Source: Lineus longissimus
Lineage: Eukaryota; Nemertea; Pilidiophora; Heteronemertea; Lineidae
Reading direction: 5' to 3'
Assembly: GCF_910592395.1 (NCBI RefSeq)
Contig: NC_088308.1
Span: forward strand, 21,529,501 to 21,593,500
DNA: 64,000 nt
The position numbers and the translations under genes were made by a program. Below the pieces are notes generated by a model. That model saw only the letters and a list, made by a program, of their open reading frames with translations. It was not told the DNA's origin and did not search any database. Positions 49,294-61,857 of the stretch are shown here, in pieces. The first letter of the stretch is position 1, and each line of letters opens with the position of its first letter.

Positions 49294-50864
49294 GTATATG
49301 AGTCGTCTCGTTTTGTGTCGTTATAGTTGACATGATGGAGGGGATAGCAAAGCAGTGTAGCGAAATTAGAGTTTACTATCAATTCCCGACGGTTTGAGGC
49401 CAGCAATCGGCCAAGATTCGATGATTAAATGTATATACTGTCAAAAGGATATTGCATTCAGAGACTGTGCAAATAAATTAAGGTTGCAGAGATGGATCTT
49501 CCTGTCATTGTTGTGGAATAAATTGGCAATTTTGGCTGCCTAGCTACTTGTACGTTTTTGGCTTTTGGGTTCTATGGATTTATGAATATTGATGAGGTTT
49601 TGTCTTGACCTAGACATTGAAATTTCTTTTGATGAAAATACATTTACAACGTTATAACGTTTGCGTTAGAAGTACGCAATTACCATGATGATTTATGAAG
49701 AAATTCCTCGCGTCCATGTTTACTCTGTTGCCAAAGGCGCTTGTGGTGTTCACCGATCCTCAGTTCCTTGGGAATGAAGCAGATGTTTCACAATTCAGCT
49801 CATAACAATTTAGATTGGCTCTGAATATCGTCAGCGTGTACATGTAATGCTGTTCGTTTTTAATCAGTCTTCTGAGAAGATAATATCTTTCCACATGTTC
49901 TGATGTCTGAAGGACTTCAACAGAAGTGGATTTAATCAATTTGGAAAAAATAATATCACTGACTTCCATGGCCGGGCTTGGGTGGCTTACTGTCTGTTTC
50001 AAATACAACGGGATTTTATAAGCACGCCCTACAGATTTGGCCATTGAAGGGAAACCCAAAGCCGTACAGACAGCAATTTCAAACCTTTTCAATGTCATAA
50101 AAAGCAGACTTTTTAAAAAAGATCTCAACATTTGAGAGAGCTTATCAACATCTCGTTTTCAGTGAGATTAATTTCTTTTACTGAAGAAAAAACAGCGGAT
50201 AAGCAATCCTGACAACAATCTAATATAAATTGCTCACCCAGATTTAGGTCTTTCGAAGCTGTCGTCTGCTCGACCTCCGAGTAGCTCGACAAAGATATGG
50301 AACTATAGGAGATAAACTTTGGAATATAAAAACTGCTCAAATGAAAATGCTATTTTGAATATTGGGTTGCAGTGGTAATTCCTGAATTCGGTTAGTAATA
50401 TTGGATTGTTGGAAACAGAGGATTAGTTTGTGGAAAGAGATTAAACTTTGCTGATAATAAGATATAATTTGCAGAGTATCGTAATAGCGCTTCTTCCAGA
50501 TCTGTCAGCAGCGTTGACTTGCTTGAAGTTCATGCAATTATTATTCAACTATTCGAAACATTTCCCATAGGATGCTTGAAATAGGTGTCGCTCACATCAA
50601 TAAGCGCGAACCTAAGAACCTGAATATATGCCCTTACACGTAAAGTATTAAGTTGGAGCCGAATGTCCTCTTTTAGAGCACGAATTATTGGTTTTATGTG
50701 GATACGGCACCAAATATGAGTGACAAGAGGACAACAAGGGAAAGCTTTTATAAAAAAGAAGCCGATGAAGAAGATTTAGTTGGACAGTCATGTTCTTGAT
50801 AATGTTCCGTTCACTGATTCAGAAGTGGATGTTTCCTGGACGAAGCAACGTGATATTCAGTTCT

Positions 50865-51122
50865 TTACATGTAGCTATCAAATCTTGACCACCAAGGTTT
50901 TTGTATATCTTCAGAATGACCAGATATAAAACCCTGGTGAGTCAGAATGGCAGTATATAACTCCTCACTTATGTTGCTTGATTCACTTCTGGCCGCAACC
51001 AAGCAACAAATAAAAGCAAAAACTACCAGGAGAACAACTGTACGTAATGAAAAAGGCTCGACAGTGTACTTTCGGCTCGCTAATGAAAAAGACTCGACAG
51101 ACGTCAACCTAACTTCTCTCAT
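50865..51122 (-). CDS. Candidate small protein with signal-like segment
   Basis: An 85-residue frame with a strong hydrophobic stretch (VVLLVVFAFICCLVA) followed by an ARSESS possible signal-cleavage site and a short hydrophilic remainder ending WWSRFDSYM. It could be a small secreted or single-pass protein, but no family is recognised. The N-terminal part overlaps a two-copy DNA repeat (an AATGAAAAAG..CTCGACAG unit near 51045 and 51082 on the plus strand), which lowers confidence. Confidence 0.22.
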   Translation of the reverse strand: MREVRLTSVESFSLASRKYTVEPFSLRTVVLLVVFAFICCLVAARSESSNISEELYTAILTHQGFISGHSEDIQKPWWSRFDSYM

Positions 51123-52579
51123 ACTAAATCAACTGCTTTAACTCAGGGCTTTTCGATTAGTTAAGATCGATGAATTACTGGCTGTTAAGATTCGCATCTT
51201 TTATACACTGACTAACATAAAGATAACGTTTTTGGCACTAATCATGTCAGTCATGGTGGCTTTGCACTAAAGTTCGAGTGGATTATCTTGGAGTCAAGTC
51301 TGCAGGTAATCGAAATATGTCAATACGTCAATACATCATGACTTTCCTTATTCATGCCCTCAACACCAATAACATGGCACTGCTGTTTTTGTCAAATGGA
51401 TCCCTCTTCACTCAAAGTCATCATACAATGCTTTTTATTCATTAACAAGAAAGTTTTCATCTTCAAAAATGGATGTAATCGAGAGAAATTTTTTCTCGTA
51501 TACATGTACTACAGTATCGGAACATACAGTAATAACAGTAAAACCTGGGGCTCTTATTGCAACTTGTATGAGAAACATTTTACAACTCCGGAGGCATGAA
51601 TAACTGTGACCTATTGGAGCCTGCAGTGAATTGCTTAGCCATCTCATAATGCAACCTATACATTCATCGATAGCCTTACGTAAGGTGCTATTCAATATCA
51701 GTCAGATATAAAAATAGGCCTACTGTTCTTATTTTTATCTGTGACTTTCCAAGATAATTATTTAGGAGTCCCTGTTCTTCATTTTAGTTTCAAGCATTTT
51801 GGTCACAGTCTCTGGCACTTGATCGGCTGTGGTTCGTTCGCCTTGCAACACCTAATATTCCAGTGACCATTGCAAGACAATTTAGGAAGGCAACTAATCA
51901 TTTTTAAATGAATAAAAAAATATCGCAAATTAATGTGAGTAATAAAAACGATATTCGTAACATTCGTGTTCGTTCATAATAGATAGCGGTAATCAACATA
52001 ATATAGTTTTTGTCTGAGGATTGAGTCCAACACCGTCCAATTAGAATTAAATCGGGTATTTGGTTCCATGCCAATAAAAAGTTACCAAATACCCAAAAGG
52101 TCAACTAACCAACCGACTCATGGTACATTCTACTTCAATCTTAGATTTCATTTCCTTGGTTTTCATTAAACCCATTCAAGTGGAAGTTTAGTGGAATAGC
52201 AGGGATCAATCAGACGCCTGGGTGTTCAAAACGTACATGTCTTGATGAATTCGCTCGCTGAACTCAATTTACATCATTTTGCATACGTCCGGTCGATCAA
52301 GAATTTAAAGATCTAAGAATTATAGTTGAATTGAAAGAGTAGATGGCAGACTTTAGTTATGGACACAGAGTCAAGTTTGCACAACCTCTTCCTGTAAAGA
52401 TTCTTTCGTTCAGAACGGAATTTTTAACTTGATGACATCTTTTTTGATCCCCGTATAAAATTCACTATGACGTCATACGTCATCAGAATGAGATTCAGGA
52501 TAGCTAGATGACGCCCTCGGTGATATGGATGCCATTTCGAGGAAATCCTACCTCGAACGGAGCACAACCGAGGAATGCC

Positions 52580-52690
52580 CTCGGGAAATGTTGTGCGACT
52601 GGGTGCTACAACATGTACAACAAATCTTCGGATAATTTCAGATCGCGCGGGCATGATCCGCTGGCTGTCTTCACGTGGCCCGAGCAGTGA
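52580..52690 (+). pseudogene. Possible THAP zinc-finger fragment
   Basis: The frame contains KCCATGCYNMYNKS and, after a short gap, LAVFTWPEQ before a stop. THAP domains begin with closely spaced cysteines, a short basic stretch and an FxxFP-like motif, so this resembles the first third of one. The later THAP Trp, Cys and His residues are not found in any frame just downstream. THAP domains occur in P-element-like transposases and in host DNA-binding proteins. Most likely a relic, or coincidence. Confidence 0.2.
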
Positions 52691-52707
52691 TTGTAGTGTG
52701 GTGATTG

Positions 52708-52739
52708 GCAGTGTCCTTGACAGCCGCCAAGGACACTGC
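52708..52739. repeat. Short hairpin with 12-bp perfect arms
   Basis: GCAGTGTCCTTG and its complement flank an 8-base loop, just downstream of the THAP-like fragment. Confidence 0.7.
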
Positions 52740-53497
52740 AAATGAAGACGATGTGATGTTTGCCGCAATAATTCGAATAACTGTCCCATATAATGAGACC
52801 TTAAATGCATCACAACAATCAAGAGATGCATCACTCTGATCCATCTTCATAAGGGTTTCTACTCCACACCCTCTTCCCCTATTTGTCGCCTGTCCGTACC
52901 CGGGGCGGACTGTGCACCTTGGGGAGTGTTTATGTGTTCGGATCAGATCAATTCATAAGCATCATTCGCCTGGCTATATGCATGCACGCACGTGTGGCGG
53001 TAGTCACGACAGATCGATATCACCAAAGGTAACCCCGAGCAGACACAGCTGAAGGCTACTGCCATAACACAGACCGCTGATTAGAAACCACTAGAATCCT
53101 TGGTGGTAGTCTCGGAAGATTTTTTCAACGTTTTCACCACCTTTGTTTTTTAAACCCCGCCGGAAGTGTAGAGATGCGTTAACCCATGATATCCAAAAAA
53201 ACAAGCGAAGTTATAATTTTCAACAGTTTTTTTAAGGCTATAATTACATTTGTACGTATCAAACCCCATAATTACCACAACAACGAGCAATACAAGAGAA
53301 ATTGTAAGAACGGGAGTGAGTTTTTTTTTAAAAAGAGCTGTACATCAGTGAGCTACTTAGAAAAGTAGCTCCGCATCACAATAAAGCAACTCTAATTCAT
53401 TGGTGATGCCATTCGTTATATTGTGGAGAATGCTAGCGTAATCACCATAGAATTTGTGCTCATTCTCGACAAATTCGAATCACTCCGCGGTTGGAGT

Positions 53498-53670
53498 GCC
53501 GGTGTAAAAGTAAAAAGTGTCCCCCTAGAAAAAGTGTCCGGGCCTATTGTATTCTGACAGATTATGGCATATGGTTCTATCGAGGCAATGACCGTCAATA
53601 GCTCAGCGCATAATAGAATCCTTTGTTCCCGGACATTTTATCCTAGGACATTTTAAACTTCTACACCGGC
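53498..53670. mobile_element. MITE with GCCGGTGT ends, copy 1
   Basis: Inverted ends begin GCCGGTGTA, and both subterminal regions carry two GTGTCC/ATGTCC-type words in opposite orientation. A second, reverse-oriented copy at 62813-62974 aligns across almost the whole length, including the central TTCTATTATG block. There is no coding capacity. The target-site duplication is not clear. Confidence 0.65.
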
Positions 53671-54654
53671 CCATAACGTGCTCTCTAACTACTGACAGAG
53701 CACAATACCTTTCTCAGCAGGCTTCCTCATAACGTCAATATTGCCTAATAGAAACCAAGTCTCCAACGCGACGGCAATTTTGAACATCCACCATCAAAGA
53801 ATATGCTTTTTGTTGTATCATCTGTGATTGATGTCTTCAATAACGAAACATGGGAAGTGGTCCAACAGTCGCGATTCATTTGCATTTGTAGCTTGGTGTG
53901 TATAAGTGGCTTTTAGTGTAAGCAATTCGCTTAGCCATTGAAACCGAACAAAGAAGAATTGACGTTGCTGGTCATTTTTAGAATGTCATCGAGTGACGCC
54001 CTCATACTGACGAAGACCGGAGAAAGGCGAATTCACATCTGACGAAATTCTATCATGATAAAGGAATAAACAAAAAGGTCTCACTAAAGATAATCTCAAT
54101 AAAGGCATAATTTTCACCTTCTGAAGAAGATATGTATTCAGAACAACCAGGTACACGGTGATCACATCACGAAGATGTTGCGTGCGTGCATGGTTATCGA
54201 AAACAGAGTCTTTCAATAAACTGCTCACAACATAACATTTGGTTAGAAGCCATTAGCGTCTTTATCATCATTTCATTATTTTGATAATAATCAAATATGT
54301 TTTCTTTACTGATACCATCAAGAGCTTTGATCACCTGTTACAGTAAACTTACACATCGTCTACCCCCATCTAATTTGCTTGAACTTGCAAGCAGTCAGCG
54401 ATTGAATGGATACAACAGAAAGTTTGGTAATGAATTATCCAAGGTGTAAATTTGAATATTTTGGGAGCTTTGATCTGATCAGACCAGTGTTATGAATTGG
54501 CGGAGGTCTATGAAATGTATGGCACGTTGTAATTCATGATACATTTACCTCGAATCCAAGAAAGACGATGTTGAGTCTGTTTAATGTTTACATCAACAAC
54601 GGTGTTTATTTTAAACAGATAAAGCATTCCGTTGGTATATACCGTCTTCTCAAA

Positions 54655-54825
54655 AGTACTATGAACCGCAAAACTTTCGTGAGCGTTTTTTCACGAAAAT
54701 GCTTTTTTCCTTCAAAAAACGGAAATCCACTTAAGTTAAAGTCGTGAAATTAAAGAAGAAATTTTCGCGTATCGAAAAAAATGCGCTGTAATTTTTTTAT
54801 TTATTTATTTGTGGTTTTCAGTACT
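54655..54825. mobile_element. MITE-like element with AGTACT ends
   Basis: Imperfect inverted ends, AGTACTATGAACCGCAAA at the left and the complement of AGTACTGAAAACCACAAA at the right, match at 14 of 18 positions and enclose an AT-rich core with inverted TTTTCACGAAAA/TTTTCGCG words. No open frame. Called from end symmetry only. Confidence 0.45.
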
Positions 54826-56426
54826 ATATCACTGATGCAATTGGGAGCTTCGATCTGATGACCTGCAAATGAAGGGTAACGAACTGAAGAATATATAATT
54901 TTGAAGTCGAATCCACATTGTGTTTTATGATCGGCTCTGAAAGTAATTCTGAGATTGCTATAAATTGTTTATATCAAAATAACTGATAACAGGTTTACTG
55001 GATGCCTGTTGTGGGTAACCTTACGTCTCAGCAGAGATTGTAACGGTCTTAACATAATGTTAACGCTCTTTTATATATTATAGTTCAATATGTATGTGGT
55101 AGCGGATCATATCTTTGAGACGAACCCGTTCATTTTTCGTGATGAAGACCAATCTTAATACGAATTAGTGTTCTACCATGCAGAAGACTCGGTCGCTTGT
55201 TCCATGATTTCCATAGTGTCGCCGCTGGTCTATGTAACGACTAATTAGGGGTGTCTAAGTATCTTTTACATGTGGTAGGTTGGGGAATGGCTGGGAACCC
55301 CTTATGTTACTGTGGTGATGCTACATGACTCTTGGGTAGCGGGAGAAATAATGACTTTCGAAGAAAATGATTCTACTTTTAGTTGCGGTGAACTGGTCAC
55401 TCGGCATGTTTGACACGGGCCATGCAGTGGAAACCCTTTAATGAGAGGACAGCAAACCATTGAGGGAGAACTATTCCTTCTGTCATTGAGGTGCTTTCAC
55501 TGAAAATTTGTGGTCGTTCGATGCAGTTTCTTTTGCTTCCTGTGAATTTTAACCGAGAAAGATGAGATCACATTGGCAATAACAAGACAGTTGTATGAAC
55601 TCATTTCACGTTCGGTTTATGAAAATAAACTCACACACTAGTCTTTCAGAACATTTCGCACACTCGGCCCCCGGCCTGACCGTTCCTTGGGAAAACATGC
55701 TCGGCGCGGAACATGTTCGAACCTCCCATCCATATACACCACCATCTGGTTAGCAGGCTCTCATCTGGAAACTGATTTCCAGAATATCTCATATATTCGC
55801 CATCTTTTCACTTAACCATGGAAGGAAGCTTCGGCTCATGATGTAGGCCCTGGCTTGATAGAGAGCTCAACATTATCTTTCGACTGTGAATCGGTAGGCC
55901 TTCGCAAAATATCGTTAATAGGTCTACTTTTTCTGCGAATGAATCACCTCGGCTCTGGGATAATTCCTTAAATCTGTAGATTTTATCGGTTGGAAAGTAG
56001 TTGCATTACCTCTTAACTCCAGCAACATTTTCTGCAACAACACTGTTGTGAGGAGTGTAAAGCCTATAAATCCTTCTCAGAAATGATGAACCAAAACTCA
56101 TGTAAATCGTCATTCTGCGCCAAAGAAGGAGGGAAGCGAGTGACGATACCACTCCGCTGACACCAGCAACATTTTTAAAGTGTTATTGGAAGCACTCGAT
56201 GCTGCTTGTTGAGAGAACCTCTGGCCAGTCGATGGCCTTGGCAGGAAGTGATCATCGTGTACCAGCTGATCACTATGACTATGGGGTATTTTTGACAGCA
56301 AATCGAAGTCATGGTATCTCTCTTTCCTTCATGTTTCATCAAGAATGACGTCACTGAACCGTATTGACGTCACGACGCCTAGTTACACGATCGTCGAACC
56401 GCGTTGTCACGAAAAAAATTTGAACG

Positions 56427-57266
56427 ATGGTTCTGACAACAGACATATGGCGATTCCTTGGCATTCCATACAAAAACATCGCAAAAATTATGATTTGGAA
56501 TTTATCTGGCCGAGCTAGTGGTAAAGCACGGCAGAATGCATTCTGCAATGTGGTGGATTCGACTAAGCCAGAGCTGATTTACTACCGCGAGGCCCCATCG
56601 CCCTTCCTCAAATTCCTTGCCGGGAATTACGACAGATTCGGAACGAGAGAATCCGGTGTAATATACGACAAGAACAAGGTGTGGTGCAAAGACATAACAT
56701 ACGGCAGTCAATACGTGAGTCGACTTCTAGAGCAGCTCAGGGTAGCTTACAGCATCGAGATAGGCCACGAGTACGTGCAGAAGACCAGGGTAGCACTATT
56801 CGCGCCCAAGAACTCACCGCACGCCCAATTTGCTCTGTTGCTATGGCACGGTAAGACAAATGAACCGATCACCCGACAAGATCAGATAAAGGAGCTATTC
56901 ATCGTTTCGGGGTATCTATCGAAATTACTCCTCGACCTTCCTGTCCTCATCTGCGGTAATTTCGCTTTCGATACGTTGGGTTTCGGGACGGACTTCCATG
57001 CACGCTGGACAATACATAAGTATGAACCACCGGGCAATGTTGATGTTGACCGGATAATGCATACGTTCGTAACCCTGGGGGACATTCAACTGACCAATAT
57101 CTTCCATGCCCAGACAGTCAATAGGGTCAGAGCTGAAGGTTATGTGATAGACGGGATGACGGCATCGCATTTTGACCATGAACCAGTGTTTGCCAACATC
57201 ATTGTCAATGACCCAACTTACGGAAAGCAGGGCGGGGACCCAGTTCGGCCGGTTTATAGCTACTAA
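56427..57266 (+). CDS. Intronless endonuclease/exonuclease/phosphatase-like protein with altered catalytic motifs
   Basis: A 279-residue single-exon frame. It follows the order of the EEP (exonuclease III/DNase I-type) fold: a first strand with IMIWNLSG (N25), YYREAP (E55) where the metal-binding Glu is expected, ESGVIYDKNKV (75-85), RVALF, then LPVLICGNFAFDTL (171-184) and ASHFDHEPVFANIIV (246-260). In active EEP enzymes the last two motifs read GDxN and SDHxP. Here GDxN has become GNFA, losing Asp and Asn, while DHxP is kept. Activity may therefore be reduced or lost, or the protein may serve a binding role; that is inference. No signal peptide or TM segment is seen. The intronless structure suggests a retrocopy or a member of an expanded intronless family. 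It is the only confident plus-strand gene. The family assignment rests on motif order, not on overall similarity. Confidence 0.65.
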   Translation: MVLTTDIWRFLGIPYKNIAKIMIWNLSGRASGKARQNAFCNVVDSTKPELIYYREAPSPFLKFLAGNYDRFGTRESGVIYDKNKVWCKDITYGSQYVSRLLEQLRVAYSIEIGHEYVQKTRVALFAPKNSPHAQFALLLWHGKTNEPITRQDQIKELFIVSGYLSKLLLDLPVLICGNFAFDTLGFGTDFHARWTIHKYEPPGNVDVDRIMHTFVTLGDIQLTNIFHAQTVNRVRAEGYVIDGMTASHFDHEPVFANIIVNDPTYGKQGGDPVRPVYSY

Positions 57267-60200
57267 ATATTGCTTTTTTCAAATACTGATTTTTTTTCAA
57301 CATTCTTCGCCGTCAACGGTCATTCGTAACCATTAGAAGCCATTGTTTATATACCCTGAACAAAATACATGTATTGTCAATACGGCAGCAATGAACGTAT
57401 CAACCGCTCACACTAAGGTCTTAACGGCCGGCCGTTCATTTAGTACGATCTCGTTCCCAATTTTCAGTTTTCAGCACCCCCCTCCTCCCGCAATGCAACT
57501 GCTTGACCGAGATTCTCCTGCATCGACATATGAGAATAGTCTTCACAATTATCTTTTTTTAAAGAAATTGATTATTCGATCGATATCACGTTGAATTATC
57601 ATAATCCTGAACGGTGTGAGTGGGGCTCTGATTTATTACAGGATTATTGGCACTGTTTGGCTTTTGAGCAAGATTAACTTAATCTTGCCTACTTAGTTGC
57701 TGCCTACAGATACTCTTGTTTGGAACAACCATACCCATAGGCAACAACATTTTAATCGATGGGAATCTTTCGAATCGCTTTGCTCAGTTCTACACCCACA
57801 AATTTCGATCAAGAACAGTTTTACAATAACTAATTAATTAAAATCCAAGTTTATCTAGTTCAAACTAATCTAGTTCAAACCCACCTTGGTTATAATTATT
57901 TCAATGGATTGAAAAGCAATAATAGAGGCGAATAAATAGTAACAGATGTGAAAACTAAATATGCTTTGGGAGGAAAACCGATATTGTTTTTCATGGCCCC
58001 ATGACAATGCCGTTTATCATCATTTTTATATAAAGAACTTGGTGAAGGGGTTATAAAGGATTAGTGCAAAGTTGATTGTCATATTCGAACTTGCATGCAA
58101 AAGTAATAGACTGCGCACATTGAGTGAGAGTACACTATGCATAATTAAAGGAGTCATGCCGAATTATTGGTTTTCTCACCAAACACCTCAAGGTTGAGTA
58201 TGTACTGATTATAATTTTCAACTTTGCCGTTATGTATACAGATTGACAAATACATTAAACCAGGTTTCAGCAAAGTAGCATGCATGATAACTGCAATACG
58301 GCATTGTGTATAGCTGCATTTCTATTTTCCTGACCCACATACAAACGGCGCATCCCTTCAATAGGTATAATTTTTCAAAGGTATCTGTTGATTCCATTGG
58401 AAATTTCTCACAGCAATATATCAAACACAGCTGTGGTCAATATGACTGTAGGCCTACCTATCACATATAATTTCTCTTCTATTTGCCATACATGTTGGCG
58501 ACAAACAAAGCAAATGGCTTTGACATTCGACACGGCTAGGTCAAAAGGCCGGCCCAGCTGTAGGCCCTTGATCGACACCACTGGTACTCAACCCAGTCAA
58601 CGCTTCACCGTTTAGATTATCTTCAGGCCAGTCTGTTCTTCAAAAGATAAAAACATCGGACAGAAAGTCCACCACGTAGTTCTACGCATCGCAAGTTCCA
58701 ATGAACGTGATGCGGTGTAACAGTAGGCTGATTATTGTAAAGTTGAAACTGTCTAAACCTCGTTAAAAAAGGGAGGCAATAGGCAGTAGTCGTGTAGGTC
58801 AGATGATAAAAGATAACGAGGTCGCCGATAGGGGCCTCTCCTACGTCACAGTACATCATCATCATGATACGGTTTGTGTTCCGGCGGTTTTGTCACCGCC
58901 ATACTGGTTTTTTACTCACGCGAGGTGGCATCAACCCTTGTCCTGGGGCTAATTTACTGCTGAATCAAACACGATCCAGTCCCCCTGCATGCGAATATTA
59001 GTCACCTGAAGACTACCAATTTAACCCCTTAGCTCTTGCCAACGGTCCCTTTAAGATTGCACAGTACACTGTAAACTGTGATTCATTTTAATCAAGGTAG
59101 TTTATACGAGACCGGGTTGTGTTCGATTCAGTGAGGAATACATTTCTCAGTGCAGAAACGTAAATATTTTGATGTTGGCCCGCCTGTGAAATAGGAGATA
59201 CCCCTATAGGCGACTTTGAGTAACTTAATCTGACCTATACCTGGCTCCTGCCTAATCTCACTTTATTTTTTGCACTTTTATTCTAAAAAAGTCAGGAAAA
59301 TTTTTTATTGTGGCACCTGGCTCTTATTTGCATATTCCGTGATCTACAAGTTTTAAATCAAACTGATACAGTTTAACTTATGACGTGATCAATAATGGAG
59401 GAGTTGTATAGTATTTTTTCCTATTTCCTGTCGTCAGAAAATTCGTCCGGTACACAACATGACTTCAGGACATGTCCCTCTTTCAATACACACTCAGGTG
59501 ATGTCCCTATTCTCTCCAGAGCATGAAAGAAATCCCCTGAATCACTGTTAATATCATTTGGAACATACTGTATACATTACACATTCAAAATTATCTAAAA
59601 AAAGATGGTGAAGAGAGGTTTTTACTTTTACCTAATGGCCTTATACGTGAAATGTATGAAACACACTCGCAAAAGGCAAAACACAGACTATAATGATACA
59701 TGTATATGAAACGTACATGTACGGAACATTTGTAAAAAAAACACTCGAAATACTTACCTAACTTAAAAATCTGTAATGTCCTCTTTTGCATGTTAAAACC
59801 AACATGTTGATGTTATGTCCACTTCATATAGGTTCCATGATAATCGATTATTGGAATTAGAAATATAGTGAAATACTGATCAATATAGAGCATACAGAGC
59901 TTATAATCCACACTGGGAGAGTGGGGAGGAACTCCTCTGGTTTGCTCGCACATGGCTCGCAAATGAATCGAAGCCAAGCTCATTGGCTGCCGGATCAGAT
60001 CGGGGAGCATCTCCATGATTCAGAAACTTCGCTTCGGTTACTTCTCGGTTGCCGGAATCAAGCGCATTCAGACAATATTTTTTTCGCTCGTCATTGTTTA
60101 TGCAAACGTGACGCAGCTGAATTTACGGAAACCTTTGGAAACATAAAAAACCTTAAAGAAGGCTACATAAGCTCATATCTCGAAACTTCACAATGTTAAT

Positions 60201-60788
60201 CGGGAAGGCGGGCGGCCCTTCGTGCATTTTCATACCTCTCCGCAGCCATTTACTTAAGCATTTTCACCCTGGAGAATCATCTCCCCAGATTGCCTTATAC
60301 AGGAGAGTTCATTTTACAGCTGAAGGTGTGACACTAGCTTGTCGTAAAGATTTATTTGTTCTGGTTTCACTCCTCGATTAGCAAGAAGCACGAGAATACG
60401 ACTCCGCGTGATTACGCCCGACCCTCATCAGCTTCCCAAAGAATAGTGTCACAGCGGCGCGTTATTGCAGATTAGGTGGAAATTAGAGAGATGTTCACGT
60501 CTGATTGAGAATAAAATTGACTGCGAATGTTTGGTCTCCAGCAATGAGAAACAGTGACAGGAGAGTTCATTTCCTATCGTCATCCAAAATTGAATTGAGA
60601 TGTTAAAGGCGTCTGAACGTCAGTTAAACATTATTTCGACAATCTGAGTTTTAAGACAGGATAATATTTTATCTAACGGATAGACCAACATGTATGACCC
60701 GATCAGATTATCACTCAATGTTTCAAAACTCGGTCTGTAATAATAACTTGCTTCACTTTATACAATGTATTATCTGACATCCTTCACC
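57267..60788. other. Intergenic region downstream of the EEP-like gene
   Basis: AT-rich. Contains the second copy of the short dispersed repeat (58960-59010) and TACATGTA words near 59700. Short ORFs show no domain or splice support. Confidence 0.4.
58960..59010 (+). repeat. Short dispersed repeat, copy 2
   Basis: Matches the segment at 37080-37125 (TGCTGAATCAAACACGATCC against TGCTGAATCAAACATGACCC) and keeps the following TAGTCACC word. Confidence 0.5.
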
Positions 60789-61752
60789 TATGGCAAGCCA
60801 AATCGGAATTTATTCAAGACTTTAGAATTACCATTCAAGAAGTTAAATATAAGTTCAAGAAGGAAATATATGTTCAAGACTAAAATATGTTCAACCTTAA
60901 ATCAAATGTTTTCAACCTTGAATAAAATATGTTCAACCTTGAATAAAATATGTTCAACCTTGAATAAAATATGTCCAACCTTGAACAAAATATATTCAAC
61001 CTTGAACAAAATATATTCAAGACTCACGTGACCATATTCAAGACGCACGTGACCACAAAATTGATGACGTAGTTGCTTATGTTTTGATGCTTTACGGACT
61101 TTCCCGAACCCGCGTCCGGACTTTCCCGAACCCATGGTACTTGTGTTGCGTTTCGGAGCTCGAATTGTTCGCACGAGGTTTTGACACATGGTTGTACATG
61201 TACCTAGCCGCCTACACCTGACATGTACTGTAATCCTACACATCATGACATGGATGCCGAGTGAATGTCAGAGTCGATACATGTTTCACAGACATATCAG
61301 GCAAATTATAGGTTCAAAATGCGCAATGCCTCTCACCTTTAATCCTTAAGGCCGACACCACTGTATCGGATTCTCGTTGTCTTTTGACATGTTTGAGTGT
61401 TTAGGCTATACAGGCAATCAATCATGTCGTGAAACAGAACGCATCAGAAGTACCACAGATTCTACGATCTACGTCATCAATTTTGTGGTCACGTGCGTCT
61501 TGAATATGGTCACGTGAGTCTTGAATATATTTTGTTCAAGGTTGAATATATTTTGTTCAAGGTTGGACATATTTTATTCAAGGTTGAACATATTTTATTC
61601 AAGGTTGAACATATTTTATTCAAGGTTGAAAACATTTGATTCAAGGTTGAACATATTTTAGTCTTGAACATATATTTCCTTCTTGAACTTATATTTAACT
61701 TCTTGAATGGTAATTCTAAAGTCTTGAATAAATTCCGCTTTGGCTTGCCATA
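60789..61752. mobile_element. Young foldback transposable element, 964 bp, with 284-bp inverted arms
   Basis: Left arm 60789-61072 and right arm 61469-61752 are inverted copies of equal length, starting TATGGCAAGCCAAA and ending TTGATGACGTAG, with only about two mismatches that I can find. A 6-bp direct duplication TTCACC flanks the element exactly (60783-60788 and 61753-61758). Each arm contains about six copies of a 21-bp unit related to GTTCAACCTTGAATAAAATA. The 396-bp core (61073-61468) has no recognisable transposase or other domain. Near-identity of the arms and the intact duplication point to recent insertion. The superfamily is not assigned, because neither the terminus nor the 6-bp duplication is diagnostic. 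Confidence 0.85.
60880..61020 (+). repeat. 21-bp tandem array in the left foldback arm
   Basis: Successive 21-base units (ATGTTCAACCTTGAATAAAAT and variants with ATTCAACC and GAACAAA) repeat about six to seven times. The right arm has the same array inverted at about 61520-61660. The resulting KICSTLN-type ORF in both arms is a by-product of the repeat. Confidence 0.85.
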
Positions 61753-61857
61753 TTCACCAGAGCAGAGAGCGGAGTGGAGAGCTTCATTACGGTTCAAACT
61801 GGTTCTATTTACATTGTCACAGCATATCCATAGTAATAATCAAGAATCCGACAATCA

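Larger units (their letters stand above)
45233..56426. other. Gene-poor region with scattered candidate exons and MITEs
   Basis: About 11 kb between the FkbM and EEP-like genes. It probably includes the missing 5' exon of the FkbM gene. Weak candidates are the exon at 48943-49293, ORFs at 49760-50340, a short secreted-type ORF at 50865-51122 and a THAP-like fragment at 52580-52690. Two MITE-like elements are at 53498-53670 and 54655-54825. The remainder shows nothing I can support. Confidence 0.4.

Noticed and set aside
52424-52834. 136-codon minus-strand ORF
   Set aside because: No recognisable domain; it overlaps a hairpin and the plus-strand THAP-like fragment.
60765-61031. ORF with KICSTLN repeats, also found inverted at 61510-61797
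   Set aside because: Identical peptides arise because both arms of the foldback element carry the same 21-bp tandem array; this is not evidence of two genes.
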